Source of the DNA: Nemertoderma westbladi
Taxonomy: Eukaryota; Xenacoelomorpha; Nemertodermatida; Nemertodermatidae
DNA: 36,782 nucleotides
Assembly (NCBI GenBank): GCA_032718475.1
Contig: JAUCBJ010004702.1
Location: forward strand, 1 to 36,782
Direction of reading: 5' to 3'
How positions within the stretch are numbered: position 1 is the first letter of the stretch; each line of letters opens with the position of its first letter. The notes beneath the pieces are model-generated. The model worked only from the letters and a program-made list of their open reading frames with translations, was not told where the DNA came from and ran no database searches. A program made the position numbers and the translations under genes. Below are positions 26,640-36,782 of this stretch, one piece after another.

Positions 26640-28734
26640 GTAGTAGCCGTAACGCGACAGTGATTACCTGTAACGCGACAGTGAGTAGCCGTAACGTGAC
26701 AGTGAGTAGCCGTAACGCGACAGTGAGTAGCCGTAACGCGACAGTGAGTAGCAGTAACGCGACAGTTAGTAGCTGTAACGCGACAGTGAGAAGCCGTAAC
26801 CCGACAGTGAGTAGCCGTAATGCGAGAATCAGTAGCCGTAACGCGACAGTGAGTAGCCGTAATGCTACAGAGAGTAGAATTAACGCGACAGTGAGTAGCC
26901 GTAACGCGACAGTGAGTAGCCATAACGAGACAGTGAGTAGCCGTAACGCGAGAGAGAGTAGCAGTAATGCGACAGTGAGTAGCAGTAGCGCGACAGTGAG
27001 TAGCCGTAACGCGAGAATCAGTAGCCGTAACGCGACAGTGAGTAGCCGTAATGCTACAGAGAGTAGAATTAACGCGACAGTGAGTAGCCGTAACGCGACA
27101 GTGAGTAGCCATAACGAGACAGTGAGTAGCCGTAACGCAACAGTGAGTAGCAGTAAATCAACAGTGAGTAGCAGTAGTGCAAGAATCAGTAGCCGTAACG
27201 CGACAGTGAGTAGCCGGAACACGAGAATCAGTAGCCGTAACGCGACAGTGAGTAGCCGTAACGCGGCAGTGAGTAGCAGTAGCGCGAGAATCAGTAGCCG
27301 TAACGCGACAGTGAGTAGCCGTAATGCGAGAATCAGTAGCCGTAACGCGACAGTGAGTAGCCATAACACGACAGAGAGTAGCCGTAACGCGACAGTGAGT
27401 AGCCGTAACGCGACAGTGTGTAGCAGTAGCGTGACAGTGAGTAGCAGTAGCGCGACAGTGAGTAGCATTAACGCGACAGTGAGTAGCAGTAGCGCGACAG
27501 TGAGTAGCCGTAACGCGAGAATCAGTAGCCGTAACGCGACAGTGAGTAGCCGTAACGCTACAGAGAGTAGAATTAACGCGACAGTGAGTAGCCGTAACGC
27601 GACAGTGAGTAGCCATAACGAGACAGTGAGTAGCCGTAACGCAACAGTGAGTAGCAGTAAATCAACAGTGAGTAGCAGTAGTGCAAGAATCAGTAGCCGT
27701 AACGCGACAGTGAGTAGCCGGAACACGAGAATCAGTAGCCGTAACGCGACAGTGAGTAGCCGGAACACGAGAATCAGTAGCCGTAACGCGACAGTGAGTA
27801 GCCGTAACGCGGCAGTGAGTAGCAGTAGCGCGAGAATCAGTAGCCGTAACGCGACAGTGAGTAGCCGTAATGCGAGAATCAGTAGCCGTAACGCGACAGT
27901 GAGTAGCCATAACACGACAGAGAGTAGCCGTAACGCGACAGTGAGTAGCCGTAACGCGACAGTGTGTAGCAGTAGCGTGACAGTGAGTAGCAGTAGCGCG
28001 ACAGTGAGTAGCATTAACGCGACAGTGAGTAGCAGTAGCGCGACAGAGAGTAGCCGTAACGCGACAGTGAGTAGCCGTAACGCAACAGTGAGTAGCCATA
28101 ACGCGACAGTGAGTAGCACTAGCGCGACAGTGAGTAGCCGTAACGTGAGAATCAGTAGCTGTAACGCGACAGTGAGTAGCCGTAACGGGAGAGAGAGTAG
28201 CAGTAACGCGACAGTGAGTAGAAGTAGCGCAACAGTGCGTAGCCGTAACACGAGAATCAGTAGCCGTAACGCGACAGTGAGTAGCCGTAACGCTACAGAG
28301 AGTAGCAGTAACGCGATAGTGAGTAGCCATAACGCGACAGTGAGTAGCTGTAACGCATCAGAGTGTAGCAGTAACGCGACAGTGAGTAGCAGTAACGCGA
28401 CAGTGAGTAGCAGTAGCGCGACAGTGAGTAGCCGTAACGCGAGAATCAGTAGCCGTAACGAGACAGTGAGTAGCCGTAACGTGACAGAGAGTAGCAGTAA
28501 CGCTACAGTGAGTAGCCGTAACGCGACAGTGAGTAGCCATAATATGACAGTGAGTAGCAGTAGTGCGACAGTGAGTAGCTGTAACGCGAGAATCAGTAGC
28601 CATAACGCGACAGTGAGTAGCCGTAACGTGGCAGTGAGTAGCAGTAACGCGACAGTGAGAAGCCATAACGCGACAGTGAGTAGCAGTAGCGCCACAGTGA
28701 GTAGCAGTAGTGCGACAGTAGCTGTAACGCGACA
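26640..28734. repeat. satellite block 0, rearranged higher-order unit
   Basis: Contains the same ordered monomer variants as the later units, with extra internal duplications. The marker monomer gctacagagagtagaattaa occurs at about 26862, 27051 and 27555, that is 189 and 504 bp apart (9 and 24 monomers). Confidence 0.85.
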
Positions 28735-30536
28735 GTGAGTAGCCGTAACGCGACAGTGAGTAGCAGTAAAGCGACAGTGAGTAGCAGTAGCGCGACAGAG
28801 AGTAGCCATAACGCGACAGTGAGTAGCCGTAACGCGACAGTGAGTAGCAGTAGCGCGACAGAGAGTAGCAGTAGTGCGACAGTGAGTAGCCATAACGCGA
28901 GAATCTGTAGCCGCAACGCGACAGTGAGTAGCCTTAACGCGACAGAGAGTAGCAGTAACGTGACAGTGAGTAGCCATAACGCGACAGTGAGTAGCCGTAA
29001 CGCAACAGTGAGTAGCAGTAACGCAACAGTGAGTAGCAGTAACACGACAGTGAGTAGCCATAACGCAACAGTGAGTGTCCGTAACGCGACAGTGAGTAGC
29101 AGTAATGCGACAGTGAGTAGCAGTAGCATGACAGAGAGTAGCCGTAACGCGACAATGAGTAGCCGTAACGCGGCAGTGAGTAGCCGTAACGCGACAGAGA
29201 GTAGCCGTAACGCAACAGTGAGTAGCCGTAGTGCGAGAATCAGTAGCCGTAACGCGACAGTGAGTAGCCGTAATGCGGCAGAGAGTAGCAGTAATGCGAC
29301 AGTGAGTAGCAGTAACACGACAGTGAGTAGCCATAACGCAACAGTGAGTGTCCGTAACGCGACAGTGAGTAGCCGTAATGCGACAGTGAGTAGCAGTAGC
29401 ATGACAGAGAGTAGCCATAACGCGACAGTGAGTAGCCGTAACGCGACAGTGAGTAGCCGTAATGCAACAGAGAGTAGCCGTAACGCAACAGTGAGTAGCC
29501 GTAGTGCGAGAATCAGTAGCCGTAACGCGACAGTGAGTAGCCGTAATGCGGCAGAGAGTAGCAGTAACGCGACAGTGAGTAGCAGTAACGCGACAGTGAG
29601 TAGCCGTAACGCGACTGTGAGTAGCCGTAACGCGACAGTGAGTAGCCGTAACGCGACAGTGAGTAGCCGTAACGCGACAGTGAGTAGCCGTAACGCGAAA
29701 GAGAGTAGCCATAATGCAACAGTGAGTAGCCGTAACGCAACAGTGAGTAGCCGTAGTGCGAGAATCAGTAGCCGTAACGCGACAGTGAGTAGCCGTAATG
29801 CGGCAGAGAGTAGCAGTAACGCGACAGTGAGTAGCAGTAACGCGACAGTGAGTAGCCGTAACGCGACAGTGAGTAGCCGTAACGCGACAGTGAGTAGCCG
29901 TAACGCGACAGTGAGTAGCCGTAACGCGAAAGAGAGTAGCCATAACGCAACAGTGAGTAGCCGTAACGCAACAGTGAGTAGCCGTAGTGCGAGAATCAGT
30001 AGCCGTAACGCGACAGTGAGTAGCCGTAATGCGGCAGAGAGTAGCAGTAACGCGACAGTGAGTAGCAGTAACACGACAGTGAGTAGCCATAACGCAACAG
30101 TGAGTGTCCGTAACGCGACAGTGAGTAGCCGTAATGCGACAGTGAGTAGCAGTAGAATGACAGAGAGTAGCCGTAACGCGACAGTGAGTAGCCGTAACGC
30201 GACAGTGAGTAGCCGTAATGCGACAGAGAGTAGCCGTAACGCGACAGTGAGTAGCCGTAACGCTACAGAGAGTAGAATTAACGCGACAGTGAGTAGCCGT
30301 AACGCGACAGTGAGTAGCCGTAACGCGACAGAGAGTAGCCATAATATGACAGTGAGTAGCAGTAGTGCGACAGTGAGTAGCTGTAACGCGAGAATCAGTA
30401 GCCATAACGCGACAGTGAGTAGCCGTAACGTGGCAGTGAGTAGCAGTAACGCGACAGTGAGAAGCCATAACGCGACAGTGAGTAGCAGTAGCGCCACAGT
30501 GAGTAGCAGTAGTGCGACAGTAGCTGTAACGCGACA
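28735..30536. repeat. higher-order unit 1, 1,802 bp
   Basis: Matches unit 2 from its start to about offset 1603 and again from about offset 2485 to the end. It lacks 882 bp (exactly 42 monomers), with the junction near 30340. Confidence 0.9.
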
Positions 30537-33220
30537 GTGAGTAGCCGTAACGCGACAGTGAGTAGCAGTAAAGCGACAGTGAGTAGCAGTAGCGCGACAG
30601 AGAGTAGCCATAACGCGACAGTGAGTAGCCGTAACGCGACAGTGAGTAGCAGTAGCGCGACAGAGAGTAGCAGTAGTGCGACAGTGAGTATCCATAACGC
30701 GAGAATCTGTAGCCGCAACGCGACAGTGAGTAGCCTTAACGCGACAGAGAGTAGCAGTAACGTGACAGTGAGTAGCCATAACGCGACAGTGAGTAGCCGT
30801 AACGCAACAGTGAGTAGCAGTAACGCAACAGTGAGTAGCAGTAACACGACAGTGAGTAGCCATAACGCAACAGTGAGTGTCCGTAACGCGACAGTGAGTA
30901 GCAGTAATGCGACAGTGAGTAGCAGTAGCATGACAGAGAGTAGCCGTAACGCGACAATGAGTAGCCGTAACGCGGCAGTGAGTAGCCGTAACGCGACAGA
31001 GAGTAGCCGTAACGCAACAGTGAGTAGCCGTAGTGCGAGAATCAGTAGCCGTAACGCGACAGTGAGTAGCCGTAATGCGGCAGAGAGTAGCAGTAACGCA
31101 ACAGTGAGTAGCAGTAACACGACAGTGAGTAGCCATAACGCAACAGTGAGTGTCCGTAACGCGACAGTGAGTAGCCGTAATGCGACAGTGAGTAGCAGTA
31201 GCATGACAGAGAGTAGCCGTAACGCGACAGTGAGTAGCCGTAACGCGACAGTGAGTAGCCGTAATGCGACAGAGAGTAGCCGTAACGCAACAGTGAGTAG
31301 CCGTAGTGCGAGAATCAGTAGCCGTAACGCGACAGTGAGTAGCCGTAATGCGGCAGAGAGTAGCAGTAACGCGACAGTGAGTAGCAGTAACGCGACAGTG
31401 AGTAGCCGTAACGCGACAGTGAGTAGCCGTAACGCGACAGTGAGTAGCCGTAACGCGACAGTGAGTAGCCGTAACGCGACAGTGAGTAGCCGTAACGCGA
31501 AAGAGAGTAGCCATAATGCAACAGTGAGTAGCCGTAACGCAACAGTGAGTAGCCGTAGTGCGAGAATCAGTAGCCGTAACGCGACAGTGAGTAGCCGTAA
31601 TGCGGCAGAGAGTAGCAGTAACGCGACAGTGAGTAGCAGTAACGCGACAGTGAGTAGCCGTAACGCGACAGTGAGTAGCCGTAACGCGACAGTGAGTAGC
31701 CGTAACGCGACAGTGAGTAGCCGTAACGCGAAAGAGAGTAGCCATAACGCAACAGTGAGTAGCCGTAACGCAACAGTGAGTAGCCGTAGTGCGAGAATCA
31801 GTAGCCGTAACGCGACAGTGAGTAGCCGTAATGCGGCAGAGAGTAGCAGTAACGCGACAGTGAGTAGCAGTAACACGACAGTGAGTAGCCATAACGCAAC
31901 AGTGAGTGTCCGTAACGCGACAGTGAGTAGCCGTAATGCGACAGTGAGTAGCAGTAGAATGACAGAGAGTAGCCGTAACGCGACAGTGAGTAGCCGTAAC
32001 GCGACAGTGAGTAGCCGTAATGCGACAGAGAGTAGCCGTAACGCGACAGTGAGTAGCCGTAACGCTACAGAGAGTAGAATTAACGCGACAGTGAGTAGCC
32101 GTAACGCGACAGTGAGTAGCCGTAACGCGACAGAGAGTAGCCATAACGAGACAGTGAGTAGCCGTAACGCAACAGTGAGTAGCAGTAAATCAACAGTGAG
32201 TAGCAGTAGCGCAAGAATCAGTAGCCGTAACGCGACAGTGAGTAGCCGGAACACGAGAATCAGTAGCCGTAACGCGACAGTGAGTAGCCGTAACGCGGCA
32301 GTGAGTAGCAGTAGCGCGAGAATCAGTAGCCGTAACGCGACAGTGAGTAGCCGTAATGCGAGAATCAGTAGCCGTAACGCGACAGTGAGTAGCCATAACA
32401 CGACAGAGAGTAGCCGTAACGCGACAGTGAGTAGCCGTAACGCGACAGTGTGTAGCAGTAGCGTGACAGTGAGTAGCAGTAGCGCGACAGTGAGTAGCAT
32501 TAACGCGACAGTGAGTAGCAGTAGCGCGACAGAGAGTAGCCGTAACGCGACAGTGAGTAGCCGTAACGCAACAGTGAGTAGCCATAACGCGACAGTGAGT
32601 AGCACTAGCGCGACAGTGAGTAGCCGTAACGTGAGAATCAGTAGCTGTAACGCGACAGTGAGTAGCCGTAACGGGAGAGAGAGTAGCAGTAACGCGACAG
32701 TGAGTAGAAGTAGCGCAACAGTGCGTAGCCGTAACACGAGAATCAGTAGCCGTAACGCGACAGTGAGTAGCCGTAACGCTACAGAGAGTAGCAGTAACGC
32801 GATAGTGAGTAGCCATAACGCGACAGTGAGTAGCTGTAACGCATCAGAGTGTAGCAGTAACGCGACAGTGAGTAGCAGTAACGCGACAGTGAGTAGCAGT
32901 AGCGCGACAGTGAGTAGCCGTAACGCGAGAATCAGTAGCCGTAACGAGACAGTGAGTAGCCGTAACGTGACAGAGAGTAGCAGTAACGCTACAGTGAGTA
33001 GCCGTAACGCGACAGTGAGTAGCCATAATATGACAGTGAGTAGCAGTAGTGCGACAGTGAGTAGCTGTAACGCGAGAATCAGTAGCCATAACGCGACAGT
33101 GAGTAGCCGTAACGTGGCAGTGAGTAGCAGTAACGCGACAGTGAGAAGCCATAACGCGACAGTGAGTAGCAGTAGCGCCACAGTGAGTAGCAGTAGTGCG
33201 ACAGTAGCTGTAACGCGACA
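30537..33220. repeat. higher-order unit 2, 2,684 bp
   Basis: About 127 full monomers plus the 17-bp junction monomer. Inside it, the marker gtgcgagaatcagtagccgt recurs at spacings near 273, 252 and 234 bp, a second tier of organisation. Confidence 0.9.
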
Positions 33221-35904
33221 GTGAGTAGCCGTAACGCGACAGTGAGTAGCAGTAAAGCGACAGTGAGTAGCAGTAGCGCGACAGAGAGTAGCCATAACGC
33301 GACAGTGAGTAGCCGTAACGCGACAGTGAGTAGCAGTAGCGCGACAGAGAGTAGCAGTAGTGCGACAGTGAGTAGCCATAACGCGAGAATCTGTAGCCGC
33401 AACGCGACAGTGAGTAGCCTTAACGCGACAGAGAGTAGCAGTAACGTGACAGTGAGTAGCCATAACGCGACAGTGAGTAGCCGTAACGCAACAGTGAGTA
33501 GCAGTAACGCAACAGTGAGTAGCAGTAACACGACAGTGAGTAGCCATAACGCAACAGTGAGTGTCCGTAACGCGACAGTGAGTAGCAGTAATGCGACAGT
33601 GAGTAGCAGTAGCATGACAGAGAGTAGCCGTAACGCGACAATGAGTAGCCGTAACGCGGCAGTGAGTAGCCGTAACGCGACAGAGAGTAGCCGTAACGCA
33701 ACAGTGAGTAGCCGTAGTGCGAGAATCAGTAGCCGTAACGCGACAGTGAGTAGCCGTAATGCGGCAGAGAGTAGCAGTAACGCGACAGTGAGTAGCAGTA
33801 ACACGACAGTGAGTAGCCATAACGCAACAGTGAGTGTCCGTAACGCGACAGTGAGTAGCCGTAATGCGACAGTGAGTAGCAGTAGCATGACAGAGAGTAG
33901 CCGTAACGCGACAGTGAGTAGCCGTAACGCGACAGTGAGTAGCCGTAATGCGACAGAGAGTAGCCGTAACGCAACAGTGAGTAGCCGTAGTGCGAGAATC
34001 AGTAGCCGTAACGCGACAGTGAGTAGCCGTAATGCGGCAGAGAGTAGCAGTAACGCGACAGTGAGTAGCAGTAACGCGACAGTGAGTAGCCGTAACGCGA
34101 CAGTGAGTAGCCGTAACGCGACAGTGAGTAGCCGTAACGCGACAGTGAGTAGCCGTAACGCGACAGTGAGTAGCCGTAACGCGAAAGAGAGTAGCCATAA
34201 TGCAACAGTGAGTAGCCGTAACGCAACAGTGAGTAGCCGTAGTGCGAGAATCAGTAGCCGTAACGCGACAGTGAGTAGCCGTAATGCGGCAGAGAGTAGC
34301 AGTAACGCGACAGTGAGTAGCAGTAACGCGACAGTGAGTAGCCGTAACGCGACAGTGAGTAGCCGTAACGCGACAGTGAGTAGCCGTAACGCGACAGTGA
34401 GTAGCCGTAACGCGAAAGAGAGTAGCCATAACGCAACAGTGAGTAGCCGTAACGCAACAGTGAGTAGCCGTAGTGCGAGAATCAGTAGCCGTAACGCGAC
34501 AGTGAGTAGCCGTAATGCGGCAGAGAGTAGCAGTAACGCGACAGTGAGTAGCAGTAACACGACAGTGAGTAGCCATAACGCAACAGTGAGTGTCCGTAAC
34601 GCGACAGTGAGTAGCCGTAATGCGACAGTGAGTAGCAGTAGAATGACAGAGAGTAGCCGTAACGCGACAGTGAGTAGCCGTAACGCGACAGTGAGTAGCC
34701 GTAATGCGACAGAGAGTAGCCGTAACGCGACAGTGAGTAGCCGTAACGCTACAGAGAGTAGAATTAACGCGACAGTGAGTAGCCGTAACGCGACAGTGAG
34801 TAGCCGTAACGCGACAGAGAGTAGCCATAACGAGACAGTGAGTAGCCGTAACGCAACAGTGAGTAGCAGTAAATCAACAGTGAGTAGCAGTAGCGCAAGA
34901 ATCAGTAGCCGTAACGCGACAGTGAGTAGCCGGAACACGAGAATCAGTAGCCGTAACGCGACAGTGAGTAGCCGTAACGCGGCAGTGAGTAGCAGTAGCG
35001 CGAGAATCAGTAGCCGTAACGCGACAGTGAGTAGCCGTAATGCGAGAATCAGTAGCCGTAACGCGACAGTGAGTAGCCATAACACGACAGAGAGTAGCCG
35101 TAACGCGACAGTGAGTAGCCGTAACGCGACAGTGTGTAGCAGTAGCGTGACAGTGAGTAGCAGTAGCGCGACAGTGAGTAGCATTAACGCGACAGTGAGT
35201 AGCAGTAGCGCGACAGAGAGTAGCCGTAACGCGACAGTGAGTAGCCGTAACGCAACAGTGAGTAGCCATAACGCGACAGTGAGTAGCACTAGCGCGACAG
35301 TGAGTAGCCGTAACGTGAGAATCAGTAGCTGTAACGCGACAGTGAGTAGCCGTAACGGGAGAGAGAGTAGCAGTAACGCGACAGTGAGTAGAAGTAGCGC
35401 AACAGTGCGTAGCCGTAACACGAGAATCAGTAGCCGTAACGCGACAGTGAGTAGCCGTAACGCTACAGAGAGTAGCAGTAACGCGATAGTGAGTAGCCAT
35501 AACGCGACAGTGAGTAGCTGTAACGCATCAGAGTGTAGCAGTAACGCGACAGTGAGTAGCAGTAACGCGACAGTGAGTAGCAGTAGCGCGACAGTGAGTA
35601 GCCGTAACGCGAGAATCAGTAGCCGTAACGAGACAGTGAGTAGCCGTAACGTGACAGAGAGTAGCAGTAACGCTACAGTGAGTAGCCATAACGCGACAGT
35701 GAGTAGCCATAATATGACAGTGAGTAGCAGTAGTGCGACAGTGAGTAGCTGTAACGCGAGAATCAGTAGCCATAACGCGACAGTGAGTAGCCGTAACGTG
35801 GCAGTGAGTAGCAGTAACGCGACAGTGAGAAGCCATAACGCGACAGTGAGTAGCAGTAGCGCCACAGTGAGTAGCAGTAGTGCGACAGTAGCTGTAACGC
35901 GACA
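33221..35904. repeat. higher-order unit 3, 2,684 bp
   Basis: Same length and same monomer order as unit 2. Comparing them by eye I found only a few substitutions, for example one at the atccataacg/gccataacg site near 30690 versus 33374. Confidence 0.9.
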
Positions 35905-36782
35905 GTGAGTAGCCGTAACGCGACAGTGAGTAGCAGTAAAGCGACAGTGAGTAGCAGTAGCGCGACAGAGAGTAGCCATAACGCGACAGTGAGTAGCCGT
36001 AACGCGACAGTGAGTAGCAGTAGCGCGACAGAGAGTAGCAGTAGTGCGACAGTGAGTAGCCATAACGCGAGAATCTGTAGCCGCAACGCGACAGTGAGTA
36101 GCCTTAACGCGACAGAGAGTAGCAGTAACGTGACAGTGAGTAGCCATAACGCGACAGTGAGTAGCCGTAACGCAACAGTGAGTAGCAGTAACGCAACAGT
36201 GAGTAGCAGTAACACGACAGTGAGTAGCCATAACGCAACAGTGAGTGTCCGTAACGCGACAGTGAGTAGCAGTAATGCGACAGTGAGTAGCAGTAGCATG
36301 ACAGAGAGTAGCCGTAACGCGACAATGAGTAGCCGTAACGCGGCAGTGAGTAGCCGTAACGCGACAGAGAGTAGCCGTAACGCAACAGTGAGTAGCCGTA
36401 GTGCGAGAATCAGTAGCCGTAACGCGACAGTGAGTAGCCGTAATGCGGCAGAGAGTAGCAGTAACGCGACAGTGAGTAGCAGTAACACGACAGTGAGTAG
36501 CCATAACGCAACAGTGAGTGTCCGTAACGCGACAGTGAGTAGCCGTAATGCGACAGTGAGTAGCAGTAGCATGACAGAGAGTAGCCGTAACGCGACAGTG
36601 AGTAGCCGTAACGCGACAGTGAGTAGCCGTAATGCGACAGAGAGTAGCCGTAACGCAACAGTGAGTAGCCGTAGTGCGAGAATCAGTAGCCGTAACGCGA
36701 CAGTGAGTAGCCGTAATGCGGCAGAGAGTAGCAGTAACGCGACAGTGAGTAGCAGTAACGCAACAGTGAGTAGCCGTAACGC
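35905..36782. repeat. higher-order unit 4, partial
   Basis: The first 878 bp of another copy, colinear with unit 3 and cut by the window end. Confidence 0.9.

Larger units (their letters stand above)
26640..36782. repeat. 21-bp satellite array with higher-order repeats, continues past window
   Basis: More than 10 kb of tandem 21-bp monomers, consensus agtgagtagccgtaacgcgac. Variation is confined to a few sites: ccg/cag/cca after agtag; aac/agc/aat; gcgac/gcaac/gcgag; gtgag/gagag. A shortened junction monomer (gcgacagtagctgtaacgcg) recurs at 28711, 30513, 33197 and 35881 and marks higher-order units of 1,802, 2,684 and 2,684 bp. The left block (26640-28710) is a differently rearranged copy. 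The consensus has no stop in one plus frame (SSRNATV) and all three minus frames, which creates open frames up to about 1,480 codons. These are not supported as genes. Confidence 0.97.

Noticed and set aside
26617-36572. Open frames of 600-1,477 codons on both strands as giant repeat proteins
   Set aside because: They follow from a stop-free 21-bp monomer, switch frame at unit junctions without loss of openness, have no promoter, signal peptide or splice context, and overlap on both strands.
26640-36782. CRISPR array or repeat-spacer system
   Set aside because: Monomers are contiguous 21-bp tandem units with no unique spacers, and the window is eukaryotic.

Overview
This is non-coding-dominated DNA from an animal nuclear genome. 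Evidence: remains of five kinds of eukaryotic transposable element, tRNA-derived SINEs, intron-type splice acceptors and kilobases of satellite. There is no bacterial gene organisation. One SINE carries a central block that resembles, from memory, the Ceph/Meta-SINE domain of invertebrate SINEs. Together with the Ty3/Gypsy, BEL/Pao and RTE-like relics this suggests a marine invertebrate, perhaps a mollusc or other lophotrochozoan. That assignment is inference.

Layout. 1-1.68 kb: SINE fragments in anonymous DNA. 1.68-2.6 kb: relic of a LINE ORF1 nucleic-acid-binding protein (+). 2.95-3.66 kb: a PIF/Harbinger relic, with a MADF (Myb-like) gene on + and a transposase gene on -, tail to tail. 4.74-6.16 kb: an element bounded by ~190-200 bp inverted arms. 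6.89-6.97 kb: a tRNA-like SINE head. 7.1-11.4 kb: a Ty3/Gypsy relic (+) with zinc knuckle, protease, RT, RNase H and integrase. A Meta-like SINE (15-bp target-site duplication) interrupts its protease-RT linker, and a 654-bp repeat-built element (11-bp duplication) sits at its 3' end. 12.7-15.5 kb: a BEL/Pao relic (-) whose gag zinc cluster runs directly into integrase, with protease/RT/RNase H missing; its gag holds a 202-bp hairpin. 15.5-17.2 kb: simple repeats, including C18 and G22 tracts that bracket a duplicated palindrome cluster. 17.2-20.67 kb: a nearly full-length but broken RTE-like LINE (-). 21-21.4 and 24.4-24.7 kb: two candidate host exons (-).

The right 40 percent is satellite. 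There is an ~87-copy 22-bp palindromic array (22.2-24.1 kb), a short 22-bp array (25.26-25.42), a 38/35-bp minisatellite (25.48-26.0), and a 21-bp satellite from 26.64 kb to the window end. The 21-bp satellite is organised in higher-order repeats of 2,684 bp (about 128 monomers) that look nearly identical, plus one copy that has lost 882 bp. The very long open frames there exist because the monomer lacks stops in four of six frames; they are almost certainly not genes.

No intact gene with a recognisable function is present. The best host-gene candidate is a basic, lysine- and proline-rich terminal exon at 24406-24706 (-), lying between two satellite blocks. The most unusual material is the hierarchical 21-bp satellite and its inverted edge, the palindromic 22-bp array, and the 654-bp transposon whose ends and interior are built from one 15-bp near-palindrome.
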